Origin: Cylindrotheca closterium
Taxonomy: Eukaryota; Bacillariophyta; Bacillariophyceae; Bacillariales; Bacillariaceae
Reading direction: 5' to 3'
Assembly (NCBI GenBank): GCA_933822405.4
Contig: CAKOGP040001903.1
Coordinates: forward strand, 217,743-281,742
DNA: 64,000 nucleotides
In this document: in pieces, positions 20,351 through 29,989 of the stretch
Numbering within the stretch: the first letter of the stretch is position 1
Layout: each line of letters opens with the position of its first letter
Made by a program: the position numbers and the translations under genes
The notes under the pieces: generated by a model
What the model saw: the letters and a program-made list of their open reading frames with translations, nothing else
What the model was told of the DNA's origin: nothing
Database searches by the model: none

Positions 20351-20761
20351 TCATATTCTCTGCAGCATAGCACGATGGCTATTGGATCGCCATTGTTGCG
20401 ATCGGGCCATTGTCGTTGTTCTTCTGTAACCTCCTCCTTGTTTTTGCGATCCAGCGGTGCTGATTTTATTGAACATGCTGAGAGCAAGCTTTGCAGTTTG
20501 GCCATTTGGATGAATATACCCTGACAATGTAGAGCTTTCTTCTTGGAACTGCTTTCTTTGTGGAAGAGCTGGTGCAGAATCGCGTCGTCTTTGGGGCATG
20601 GTTGGTGGTGGGGCATCTCCAATGGATTGCTTGCGTCTTGGAACCGTTGGTGGAACATCCTGTGATCGAAAGGAGTCGTCGATGGATGCGGTATTGTCCG
20701 AAGGCTCGATGGCACAAAAAATGACACTTGGGACCTTTGGATGTTGTCTTTGGATTGCCAT
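20351..20761 (-). CDS. PxxPxR-family protein, member I (three motifs)
   Basis: A 136-residue copy. It starts MAIQRQHPKVPSVIF like member H, then has three PxxPxR motifs close together: DVPPTVPRRKQS, DAPPPTMPQRRRD and SAPALPQRKQF, between about residues 34 and 70. The third is absent from the other copies. The tail contains TAKLALSMFNKIS, which resembles LDMNFLDKIS in the member D tail, and an Arg/Gln-rich end (GGGYRRTTTMARSQQ). It links the short and long subfamilies. The ATG follows the box at 20800-20791. It is divergent from the lumen-protein gene. Function unknown. Confidence 0.66.
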   Translation of the reverse strand: MAIQRQHPKVPSVIFCAIEPSDNTASIDDSFRSQDVPPTVPRRKQSIGDAPPPTMPQRRRDSAPALPQRKQFQEESSTLSGYIHPNGQTAKLALSMFNKISTAGSQKQGGGYRRTTTMARSQQWRSNSHRAMLQRI

Positions 20762-20790
20762 TTTGCTGTTGAGTTCTTTTCTAAAATCTA

Positions 20791-20800
20791 AAATTGTGAG
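20791..20800 (-). promoter_or_regulatory. Family upstream box, member I (CTCACAATTT)
   Basis: 29 nt before the ATG, identical in its ten bases to the boxes of G and H. A weak relative of the second element (CGGGTGAACATAG on the plus strand) is near 20854. Confidence 0.5.
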
Positions 20801-21367
20801 AAAAGCTAAAGATACAGTCTCGTTCAAAATGTCGGCGTAGCTTTGTGCCACACGGGTGAACATAGCCGCTCAACATATATTGAATATATATTCTTCTATA
20901 TCATGGGACGAAACATGTGTCAGATCAACATCTCGTTCAACATCTACTTTAGGTGGGAGACTTATGGGTCCATCAAGTTGAAAATTTCAAAACGGTTTCG
21001 TGTGGTCATACTTCAATTCCGGTAGTATACAAAATAACGATCTTAGACGGATCGTAGAACACCTCCAAGGCAGGAGAGATTTTCTATTACTCCGGATTTT
21101 GATTTTTAGAGTAGTCGGACGGATCATGTATCTTTTCATGCGTCATCCATCGCCCGCCCGCGTATTTTGATCCACATCACGATTTTTGACACATCACACT
21201 GAAAACACCGCATGCCTCTCAACTACCAGGTACTTCCGAACCGAAACGATCATCCATCCATCAGACATTCAACACGTTGCAGTCAGTCTTGTTTTCGTTT
21301 GATACACGTCAATACTGTACGGTACATAATAGTATACATCACAATACATCACGAGTTATCAATCAAT
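20801..21367. promoter_or_regulatory. Divergent spacer between member I and lumen protein
   Basis: 567 bp between opposite starts; holds both promoters. Nothing else seen. Confidence 0.4.
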
Positions 21368-21859
21368 ATGAAACTGTCTCTTTCCAGTCTCCTCCTCTTG
21401 CTCCTCAATTTGGCTCTTTGCGTGTCTTCCGGCCAAGCACTTTCTCTTGAGACATCCCACGCAGGCCGTCGTTCGCTATTAGGTTCGGCGTTGATTGCCG
21501 CTTGCGGTGTGGCTGCCTTGCCATCGTTTGCCGATGCTGTTGGTTTAGGAAAGGTCGGTGGAGATCCTTCCGTCTTTTGTGGAACTTACTCGGATCCCAT
21601 CAATCACCCTGGTGGCAAGCGCACCATTACCCTGTTGGAAGGCAAGACTGGAGATTATCAATTGGCTCAAGTGCAAGGTGGCGGTGGTATTGGAGAGCCA
21701 GACAACTACATTTTACCAGCAGTGATCTTGGGAGACAGGAGTATCATTATTGATTTTTCAGCAAAGGGTGGGCCCCGTGATTTTGTGGGGGTATTGGATG
21801 GCAAGACTAAGGATATCAAATTCCTCAGAGATGGCAATCGTTGGCCACGAGTCTCATAA
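21368..21859 (+). CDS. Predicted thylakoid-lumen protein
   Basis: A 163-residue protein. Residues 1-24 are a signal peptide (LLLLLLNLALCVSSGQA). A twin-arginine segment follows, GRRSLLGSALIAACGVAALPSFADA (residues 33-57), ending in an A-D-A site as in lumen proteins exported by the Tat route. The predicted mature part (58-163) has CGTYSDPINHPGGKRTI, IIIDFSAKGGPRDFVGV and a final FLRDGNRWPRV. I recognise this as a pattern shared by small lumen-type proteins of photosynthetic stramenopiles (DFS-x-KGGP and DGN-x-W); its biochemical role is not known to me. The residue after the signal peptide is leucine, not the phenylalanine usual for diatom plastid entry. The start was moved from an upstream ATG at 21212 to the ATG before the signal peptide. 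Confidence 0.75.
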   Translation: MKLSLSSLLLLLLNLALCVSSGQALSLETSHAGRRSLLGSALIAACGVAALPSFADAVGLGKVGGDPSVFCGTYSDPINHPGGKRTITLLEGKTGDYQLAQVQGGGGIGEPDNYILPAVILGDRSIIIDFSAKGGPRDFVGVLDGKTKDIKFLRDGNRWPRVS

Positions 21860-21905
21860 AGCAGATAAATCAGTCGTTCAGTCTATTGTTATAGCATAAC
21901 ATATT

Positions 21906-23703
21906 TTAATCTTCCTTCTTTTCCTCCTGTACCCCGCAAATATCATTGCCAACCTCGGTTGCATTCGGTTCCTTCTCTACAAACAAATCCGGTCGACTCG
22001 CCTGCAACTTGGGCCACCACGCTTGATACAATTCCGGTTCGGCTTCTTGGACTGCTTCTTGTAAGAGTGACAAGCGGGGATATTCCGATGCATAATTGTG
22101 GGTAATGGCGACAGTATCTTCCAAGTTCAAGACCAGATGTGGCCATCCAGCTGGCACATAGACTGTATCTCCCGGTCGTTGCAAAACCTCAATGGCACCC
22201 TTATAGGTTGTTTGAAATTCTTTTTGAAGACGAGGGTACCATTGCGCAAACCAAATGCTCGATGGAATTTGAGGATCTTGCATGCCGATGGAAGCTTGGT
22301 TTGTATCAGCTGGAAAGAGAACCCATCGTTTGCAACCTTCCACGACAGTCACCCACGCATGTGTACCAAGGGGGTCGACGTGCAAGCCAGTTCCTAATGT
22401 TTCAGAAATGGAGTATTATACTGCTGGTGAGTGGTGGGAAGAAAACGTATCAATGATATGGATAGCTTATTTCGCGAGACGTACCTGATCGTGCGGGTCC
22501 CATTAGGATCCACCGATAGGGTGGAGGACTCGGACCTTCCAAACTGGAGGTGCTGCAATTGTCTGCAGATGAGTCATTGTCGCTATCGGCATCATCGTCA
22601 TTATTATTTTCAGTCTCTTGTGGTTGCTGATGATAGTGGTTCGTTTCGCCAGATTCATTATCATCATCATTAGTCTCCCCCCCTTGCTCCACCAACATGA
22701 CATCTTGAAACAAATCCATTCCATCAAAACAGGGAGGGACTTCATAGTCGTTTAGTAACTGAACCCGTTCGTCCAAATGCAATTGCGAATCGTAGACGGC
22801 CAAGGGGGCATCATCAGTCAATCCTTCCATAGACTTTGTGTATTTGGTATAAGTTTCCAGCGACATGCAAGCTCCATGAGTATCCGAAAAGCGCCATTGA
22901 TAGTCCCCATATTCCTTGAGTAAATTCTGCCAAGTACAGGTCTCCATGGCCTTCCAAGTCTCGGTGCATCCTTCCAAAATGACCGGCACGTTTTGTTTTT
23001 CAAACCAAGGATGAGAACCGGTCAATCCTTTGGTTTCTTGAGGTGATAATCGAATCGCAGCGGATCTTCCATCCACTATTGATAGAGAAGGTCCACCAAA
23101 AGCAGTACCCGGAAGACTGGGCGGTTCTTCAAATAATTTGGCTTGCAATTCTTTCCATGCCGACTGTTGCAACAGTTTGTTCGATAAACATGCCGATAAT
23201 TCAGATTCTCGACGCATTAAAGTACAACCCAAACCCACGTTCAAAATTCCTTGCTGATAGGGATGATGCAGGACGGAATCTTGAGATAAAATCAGTCCTT
23301 CCTTTCTCCAACCGGGAAGGTCACATCCATCCAATAATGGGAGTGGCAGGAGTGGCAGTAGACTATTATCGTCGTTTGTTTCATCATCACTATTGTCATG
23401 TTCACCATCGTCATCGCCGTCTTCATCTTTGTTTCTGATTTCTTTTTTCTTGAGGGAAGTATGTGTAGAATCATCATCAGCATCATTGTCATTGGCATGA
23501 GCATCATCATTGCCATTGTCATTGCCATTATCACAAGAGTATTGCAACAAATGAGGTCGTTCTTCTTGCTTTACGTTCCAAACATCAAAGCGCTCGTCTG
23601 ACGTCAGAAAGATGTCTCTTGTATCAATCTCGTCATGACTGATGGATGATGATGATGAGGATGATGAGGATGCTGATGATGAGGATTCGTCTATACAAGT
23701 CAT
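21906..23703 (-). CDS. JMJD6-like JmjC-domain 2-oxoglutarate oxygenase
   Basis: A 568-residue protein in two exons: 23703-22485 and 22393-21906, intron 22484-22394 (91 nt, GT-AG). Splicing creates [20 protein letters not shown], nearly the human JMJD6 signature, with iron ligands H411 and D413 (HxD) and H492 in VYVPAGWPHLVLNL, then VAITHNYAS. The family uses Fe(II), 2-oxoglutarate and oxygen to hydroxylate lysines or demethylate arginines, usually in the nucleus. The N-terminal 100 residues are Ser-, Asp- and Asn-rich. An F-box-like region may lie between (LPGTAFGG, LEGCTETWKAMETCTW fits the JMJD6 N-part). An unusual acidic Asn/Asp/His/Gln-rich insert of about 60 residues stands directly before the catalytic strand. 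A cofactor-binding basic partner is not assigned. Confidence 0.85.
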
Positions 23704-24266
23704 TGCTAAGTTGGATTCTTGGTTGGGTTGAGGAGATGATGATGGTGAGACGATGATGAGCGATGCTTATGATGATGAGCGCGTTATATTGGTTGAAAAT
23801 TTTAACAATGGAGAACTGCATGCAATCCCGCCTACCGGTATATGAACCAGTCATCTTTCATCCGTACCAAGACAGACCAATCTGCATGTACTCATGGATC
23901 ATATCACATAAAATAATATTCAATATTGATATACCTACCGTATATGAAATAGAAATCAGAACAAGAATACAGAAAGAAAAAATTTGGAGTTCCTACAGTA
24001 AAAGGAAGTGTAATGTACATTAGTCTTATTGCTTGGTCCCTGTACCCAAAATGTATAGAAGCATGCAGTTGACAATATTTGAAATCGACTTGACTAGAGG
24101 ATTCAAAGAAAAATAATGCCACTGACACTGCAAAAGTGGATGGGCAATCATGGGGCATCGCTGGCTGGCTGGGCAAGTGGAAGAAAGGTATGGACTCGCT
24201 GGTGAATGTAGTACACATGTGCAATACAATCGCAATGATTGTCTCTAGAACATTTTGTAGTGTCCA
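23704..24266. other. Spacer between JmjC gene and 25433-24267 gene
   Basis: 563 bp, promoter of the JmjC gene and 3' flank of its neighbour. TACCGGTA at 23833. ATG-rich GATGATGAT runs near the JmjC start. Confidence 0.45.
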
Positions 24267-25433
24267 TCATTTGTAGCCAAACTCAATGTATGCTTTCCGC
24301 AGTAGGCCATCTTCATTCCGAATATCGACATTGTGTGATGAATACGAAGCCAGGAATCGTTGTACCCCGTCTTTCCATGTAAAGTCATTAATTTGCTCTT
24401 GTGATACACTGGTCGCCACAATTTGTGCATCTCGCAAGGCATCGGATGGTTCCAAGCCCAGTCCTAGTAAAGCTGTAAGGGCTGCCGCGACATTTGGACC
24501 ATTATTTTTTTTGTTCAGTGATGGTGAATCATCCTCATTCTGCAGCAAGGAACTATTACAGAATTCACGGCTTGGGCATGCCAAAGGATCCGTGCCACCA
24601 AATGGATTGTTCCAATCGTACAAGTACTCCGCCAAAATACTCCTACAGCCTTCACCTTTGGTGTGTTCTTGAAGTACATGAAACAACTGGCGGTTCGTTC
24701 TCGTTTTGGGAAGGCAATTGGCTCGTAGCATGGCAAGATGCACTGGCAAGTCTAGTGACATGACAATGGTCAGCGGCTGATCATTGGTAGGGGTCATCGT
24801 TTCCGTAGCATCCAGAATTTCTTGCAGCAGACCACCAACACGTTGCGCAGTTTCGGGTGCCACGATCACCATTTTGTTTTGTTGTTGTTGTTGTTGTTGT
24901 TGTTGTCGCTCGCTGGATGATGACGCACCAAGCACCACATGAATGCCCAAACAAGTCACTGAATCCAACCTTGGTAGATTCATTATAAGATTTTCAGCGT
25001 CTTCTTTTCCTTGTAATAATGTATGAACTGTCTCAAATGATGAACCATTGTCGTCGAATGATAATGAAAAGGAAGGCAACCATGATACCGTTGGGTGCAG
25101 AGAAAGTTTAGAATCATTGGCCTTATTGTCGGTCCCACCTCCTTTTCCATTCGCCCCATTTACCAATGAGACTCCAAAGGAAACTGTCGGATCTTCAGCT
25201 ATTACCAACGTGGACCAAAGACAAGACGTTGCTGAATCACGGTGCTGAAAAGAGGTGATGGTCTTTGTGGTGGAAGTAGGTCCTCGTGGCAGATAATACT
25301 GTTGAGACTTATTGGCGATAGGTGAGATTTCGTGGACAACTGATCTGATGCTGCCAAATGATTGAAAGGCGACGCTCCGTGTGATCACTAGGAGAAGCAC
25401 ATGAAGTTTCAGATGATCTGAGGAATGCATCAT
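24267..25433 (-). CDS. Plastid-type protein of unknown function
   Basis: A 388-residue single-exon protein I do not recognise. The N-terminus (LHVLLLVITRSVAFQSFG) is a signal peptide followed by an AFQ site, the diatom plastid-entry pattern (phenylalanine after the cleavage point), so import into the complex plastid is likely. The body contains SFGVSLVNG, a segment LDSVTCLGIHVVLG, a polyglutamine run of nine near residue 180, then VIVAPETAQRVGGLLQEIL, and a conserved-looking C-terminal half (AEYLYDWNNPFGGTDPLACPS, NVAAALTALLGLGLEPSDAL, FLASYSSHNVDIRNEDGLLR). No catalytic motif is evident. Two adjacent ATG codons are possible starts. It is divergent from the MATH-domain gene. Confidence 0.72.
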   Translation of the reverse strand: MMHSSDHLKLHVLLLVITRSVAFQSFGSIRSVVHEISPIANKSQQYYLPRGPTSTTKTITSFQHRDSATSCLWSTLVIAEDPTVSFGVSLVNGANGKGGGTDNKANDSKLSLHPTVSWLPSFSLSFDDNGSSFETVHTLLQGKEDAENLIMNLPRLDSVTCLGIHVVLGASSSSERQQQQQQQQQNKMVIVAPETAQRVGGLLQEILDATETMTPTNDQPLTIVMSLDLPVHLAMLRANCLPKTRTNRQLFHVLQEHTKGEGCRSILAEYLYDWNNPFGGTDPLACPSREFCNSSLLQNEDDSPSLNKKNNGPNVAAALTALLGLGLEPSDALRDAQIVATSVSQEQINDFTWKDGVQRFLASYSSHNVDIRNEDGLLRKAYIEFGYK

Positions 25434-26158
25434 TCATTTTCTGAATTTTTATTATGATTGATGACGTTTTATATTATAAAAAATATGATGATTTATTTTG
25501 ATTTTGTCAGATCGGATTCATTCCTCCGAACTTGCCTCGAGTTGGGCTGCCCGCGCGGTACCATAAAAGCTACGCAGCATATCATGTACAAATAATACCG
25601 TGGTGGATTTTCAATTTGAACTATCAATGCGCCTATCTTAGTACTGGTACATCACGTATCTACGATGTAACAAAAAATACGAATTCATAGCATCCACTGG
25701 TTCATTCCACAATACCAGAGCTACAAAAGGCAGAACAAAGAAAATAGTTTGAAATAATGACAATAAGACATGCCAATCTAGTACTGTGCCACTAGTAGTA
25801 AGAATCCTAATTTTAAAAATGGTTTTCAGACGCCGCTGCTCCCTTTGTTGTGATGTCGTCCAGTCCGGTGTCATCCCGAAACTGCATGCACCACCGAGCA
25901 TTGCCAATAAAATATGTGCTATTGGCAACGGGGGCTAAAGTGCATTGAGAAAATCAAGTGCATGAAGTTGAAAACCCAAAATAGACCAATTTGACTCGAA
26001 CCAGAACTATACCCCTTCGCTTGGCGAAGTAGAGAGTAGCAGTGAAAATCAACACGTGTCAAAACTGATATTCGAATTCAGAACACCAGCAAGCAAGTAT
26101 TGCTACTACACATCAACGTCTCTATCAGAATTCACGTGAATTGGATCCAACACATAGG
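25434..26158. promoter_or_regulatory. Divergent spacer before the MATH-domain gene
   Basis: 725 bp between opposite starts; promoters of both genes. No further element identified. Confidence 0.4.
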
Positions 26159-28075
26159 ATGAGTTTGCCGCCAAATCGCCATGCCGGATCAACTTTTGTC
26201 ATTTCGGTGCTGATCGTTGCTGTCCTCTCCGTAGAGTCCTCTCTGGCCTTTCTCCAATCGAAGGCGTATGTCTTTCCATCATTGTCTCTGAAGGATATCG
26301 AAAAGGATCCTATGACAGGATTCTATGGCACCAATCATCACCATGCTTCTAGCCCAACAAGTCTCTCAGCAACCAAGTCCCCTACCGAATTCAGTGTCCT
26401 TGATATTGCCACCGATGCCCTCTCGAACCCAAGCTACCCACTCCATACCAAAAACCCCCTTCCATTTGAAAACCCGGAGATATACCGGGAGAAGAATCCT
26501 TTCTATCGGTCCACCAAGGCTGGTGCCTCCAAGTCCGAGACCACGACTACCACTGGCAGCAAGTCCACCTTCAAGTCGCAACTGAATGGATACCAACCCT
26601 TTTGGATGAAGACAGAAGCCAAGCCAGAAGTACCCACTACTGCTACTGCTGCTGCCGACACTTCTACTCGCCAAACCCAAACCATTGATCCCAGCTCCCA
26701 TAATGTGATGATGTCCTCTGAAACGTCATTTCCATTCAGCACCATGCCTACTCCAAAAGTTTCCAAGAAGACTTTCGCCATCCCCAAGCCTGACGCTGTC
26801 CTTATGTCATTCAATGGCAGTACCAACCGTCCAAGTGAGGAAACAAGTTCAATCGATTCTGGACTAAGCAAGAACAATCCACCCAAGCATTCTGAGATGC
26901 CTCGCGCATCATTGTCCCCACCTTCTGAAATGTCCAAGAACTTTTCCAAGTCCCCTTCTAATTCAGCTTCGTTACCATTCAAAGGCACGAATAATGTCCA
27001 TGTCGCTTCCGCAGCAGGCGACAAGGGTATCAATGAGATCCAATGCAAGTACAACGATCCCAAGACAGACACCAACAACAATAAGGATCCACCTCGAACG
27101 AATGGAACTCGGGAAATTAAGAAACAGTGGCACTCTGAAATTCCATCCGCCGTTGCCTCGACAGGCGCAAAGGTGGTCGAGACACTGGCCAAGGCGTATG
27201 CTCATCCAAGTGCAACAGAATTGTTGCCATCTGAAACGGCTTCTGCCGTTGCTCCAGCATCACCGTCGAGCGGTGATTCCAATAATGCTTATTCTATTGA
27301 TTGGGAAAGTCGTCTCAAGGCACTCGAACAAGCAGTGACTTCTTTGGCCCAAGGCAATTCTTCAGCTGAAACAAATGTTTCGGTGGATATCAAGGATACC
27401 TCTATCGCACCACAAGTTCCTGTTGCGTCAAGAACCTCCTCGCCTCTTATTGTTGTCCGAAAGGGGGAAAAGAAGAACAACGATTGGAACATTATTAAAA
27501 AACTGCGCAACCAAGTCGAAGTCTTGCAAGATACCCTTCATGATATGCAACACTACGAAACTAAAACTATTCACTGGAGCATCCCAAGAATTGACAAGCA
27601 TCTTCGACTGTCGTCGTCCACGACGTTTCGATCGGAAACTTTTAATGTTGGATCCATTCCGTTTCATTTGGAAATAAAAGTCCAAGAGGCGAGTGGAGAA
27701 GACGACGATCAATCCGTCAGTTTCTTCCTTTACCACAATCACCGTGATCGCTACCATTCGAATCCGCAATCACAATATTTTCTCCGGCCCTTTCAAAATG
27801 AAAGGTCTCGCAATAAGCCGATTGGTTCTGCAGCTGCTCCAATTCATATAGGTGGTTCCAAATTGAAAATTGGTGAGTTTGAATATGCTTTTGGTGACTC
27901 AGCTTTTATTCAGCTTGGGAAGCAAGACGGCTGGGGTTGGCAACATCTCATGAGTCTCAAAGATTTGAGAGAATACAAATGCATCAAGCGGGGACATTTG
28001 GATATGCAATTCCAAGTTCGCATGGAACGTGAGAATCATGACAGTAGCAGAGTAGGTGTGGCAATGATTTCGTAG
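26159..28075 (+). CDS. Signal-peptide protein with C-terminal MATH (TRAF-like) domain
   Basis: A 638-residue single-exon protein. Residues 10-33 form a signal peptide (TFVISVLIVAVLSVESSLAFLQ), with an AFL junction that may direct it to the plastid or secretory path. Residues 40-400 are low-complexity, rich in Ser, Thr, Pro and Asn. Two short coiled-coil segments follow (WESRLKALEQAVTSLAQ and IIKKLRNQVEVLQDTLHDM). The C-terminus from about 470 to 625 has the MATH fold signature: IHWSIPRIDKHL, a SETFNVGSIPFHLEIKVQE strand pair, SFFLYHNH, and the end WGWQHLMSLKDLREYKCIKRGHLDMQFQV. A coiled coil before a MATH domain is the TRAF arrangement, where the coil trimerises and MATH binds peptides. An extracytoplasmic MATH protein is unusual. 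The first ATG at 26159 is used. Confidence 0.78.
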   Translation: MSLPPNRHAGSTFVISVLIVAVLSVESSLAFLQSKAYVFPSLSLKDIEKDPMTGFYGTNHHHASSPTSLSATKSPTEFSVLDIATDALSNPSYPLHTKNPLPFENPEIYREKNPFYRSTKAGASKSETTTTTGSKSTFKSQLNGYQPFWMKTEAKPEVPTTATAAADTSTRQTQTIDPSSHNVMMSSETSFPFSTMPTPKVSKKTFAIPKPDAVLMSFNGSTNRPSEETSSIDSGLSKNNPPKHSEMPRASLSPPSEMSKNFSKSPSNSASLPFKGTNNVHVASAAGDKGINEIQCKYNDPKTDTNNNKDPPRTNGTREIKKQWHSEIPSAVASTGAKVVETLAKAYAHPSATELLPSETASAVAPASPSSGDSNNAYSIDWESRLKALEQAVTSLAQGNSSAETNVSVDIKDTSIAPQVPVASRTSSPLIVVRKGEKKNNDWNIIKKLRNQVEVLQDTLHDMQHYETKTIHWSIPRIDKHLRLSSSTTFRSETFNVGSIPFHLEIKVQEASGEDDDQSVSFFLYHNHRDRYHSNPQSQYFLRPFQNERSRNKPIGSAAAPIHIGGSKLKIGEFEYAFGDSAFIQLGKQDGWGWQHLMSLKDLREYKCIKRGHLDMQFQVRMERENHDSSRVGVAMIS

Positions 28076-28521
28076 GTATCGTGTTTGGCTTTTTTTTCTT
28101 AGAGATGTCATGCTGAGAGGTTGGACGAAAAAAGAAAATGAATGGTTGACAGTGACATTACCATCACATATCTTCGCGTGCGTCATCACTCTATCAATAA
28201 CGATAGCGAATCAATCCATACAGAAATGTTCATTTTTCCTCATCTTCGATAGTACAGCTCGCAGTATGCAGCCTCTTTGTTCTTGTTTCCATAGGAGAAG
28301 CGTCTGTGGCAAAGTGTTGTTGACAGACGAGGGTAGACGACATTATATAGTGCCATGGCGATGATGGAAGCATTTTATTTTTTTTGGCGGATGTGAGCTT
28401 CAAGATAGCTTCTAGATCCGGGTTGTTTTTCGGAAAAATATCCGCAAACCGCAGATACGATTATCGCATAATAAAGCAGAACAATACACCATAGGTACAA
28501 GCCATACCTAAAAACTCAATC
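28076..28521. other. Spacer between MATH gene and DUF4336 gene
   Basis: 446 bp, same-strand neighbours. No feature beyond a run of T near 28378. Confidence 0.45.
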
Positions 28522-29406
28522 ATGGACAGCGGCAACTTGACAAGATATGCTATTGGCGGCATTGCTTTGATTGGTGTTGTTTTCGTGGGCAAGGCCATGA
28601 ACAAACAAGAATCCTCGTCAATAAGACGACCTGAGGAACAACAAGATACCTTTGAATCTCATGTGACACAAGATGATGGGAATGGACTCGTGGAGCTATC
28701 CAAGGATTGTCTTTGGCATGTTACCACCAAATTCAATGGCAATGGTCCTCCTTGGAGGCGCATGATTATTTACTGTCCTCCCAAGACTACATCTTTGCTA
28801 CTAGTTTCTCCAACAGCCGCACGAGACGACATTATGCAACAGATTGAAGCCTTGGGCAGTGTGGACTATTTGATTATTCCCAATGCTTATCATCGAGCCG
28901 ATGCAGCTGTTTACCATAAAAGGTATCCAAAGGCCAAGGTGGCAACCTTGCCGGATTGGGTCCGCAAGAAGGTTTCCGAAATCGTACCTGTGGATATGAA
29001 TGTGAGAGAACTTGCCAATATCTTTCATGATTCGATCAAGGTGCTTCGGATAGGTGGCATGGGGGATCCTAGTAAAGAAGAGGGCGATTTTGAATATGCC
29101 TACGAGTTTCGTTGTTCCGATCAAACGTTGGCCTTTTATGTGACGGACGCCCTATTCAATTTTCAGGACAAGAGCACGGCGAATTGGATTTTTGGTACTC
29201 GAGGGATTGAACAGATGGACGGATGTTGTACTCCAGTGATGGGAAGAATATCCAAGTACATGGCCTTTGATAAGAAATTGGTGAAAGAATTTTACAGTGG
29301 ATTGGCCAAACGAGAAAACATTTCCATGATTCTCATGGCACATGGAGATGTCTTTGTCGGAGATACCCAGAAGCCTTTTCAGGATATTGCTGACAATCTC
29401 AAATAA
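28522..29406 (+). CDS. DUF4336-like metallo-hydrolase-fold protein, membrane-anchored
   Basis: A 294-residue single-exon protein. Residues 8-26 form one hydrophobic helix (YAIGGIALIGVVFVGKAM), likely an N-terminal anchor. The domain begins near residue 55 with GLVELSKDCLWHVTTKF and goes on with RRMIIYCPPKTTSLLLVSPTAA, then IEALGSVDYLIIPNAYHRADAAVYHKRYPKAKVATLPDW. This is the DUF4336 pattern (L-W, R-M, L-V-x-S-P, A-x-L-G-x-V, P-N-x-x-H), a family related to the metallo-beta-lactamase fold but with most metal ligands missing. One histidine (in NAYHRAD) remains. Late parts read YEFRCSDQTLAFYVTDALFNF and SMILMAHGDVFVGD. Activity is unknown. Compartment cannot be told. Confidence 0.75.
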   Translation: MDSGNLTRYAIGGIALIGVVFVGKAMNKQESSSIRRPEEQQDTFESHVTQDDGNGLVELSKDCLWHVTTKFNGNGPPWRRMIIYCPPKTTSLLLVSPTAARDDIMQQIEALGSVDYLIIPNAYHRADAAVYHKRYPKAKVATLPDWVRKKVSEIVPVDMNVRELANIFHDSIKVLRIGGMGDPSKEEGDFEYAYEFRCSDQTLAFYVTDALFNFQDKSTANWIFGTRGIEQMDGCCTPVMGRISKYMAFDKKLVKEFYSGLAKRENISMILMAHGDVFVGDTQKPFQDIADNLK

Positions 29407-29989
29407 CTATAATAGGTATGAATATAGCTGTACTATAAACAATGTCTCTATGTCTTGAGACGCTCAATAGATACAGGGATGCGAAGTTGTCAAACGATTG
29501 ATGGGTTCACTCATTCAGACTAGTGCACACGAGCCTTGTGTTGTGTAATATGCAACATTGCAGTATCGCAGGTATCTTTCATAATAATTTCCGATGATAG
29601 TTAGAATCACTTTTCCATGCAGAATAGCACGGAAACGTTGGCTTTTGATGCTCTGAGGTGCGAAATTGTGAATTGGTTGAAGGATTGATTCACTCATTGA
29701 GAACAGAGTGGAAATCATTTGCCTATAAAAGCGCGGCATCAGGTCGATTGATACAATGACAACAGAACGATAGACAAGCAACGCAAACAAATATATATAT
29801 GTAAAACAAATCCGGCGCTATCTTGTAAGTTTAGCTGCCCGTGACATGTTGTTATTGCTTCCTTCTCACGGCCAGAAAGGTCAACCTCCTATATCTTTTC
29901 ACTAATAATCCCAACCAACCAACATATACAGACTATGCTAAAAGTCGCTCATTCAATTTCAATTGACTGAACATCATTTCATTCAGATT
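29407..29989. other. Convergent spacer
   Basis: 583 bp between two converging genes. A diverged pair of about 40 bp (near 29485 and 29660, both with GATTCACTCATT-like ends) is the only internal repeat noticed. Confidence 0.4.

Noticed and set aside
26503..27192. Minus-strand ORF of 229 codons
   Set aside because: Antisense to the MATH-domain gene, whose sense frame carries the signal peptide and domain.
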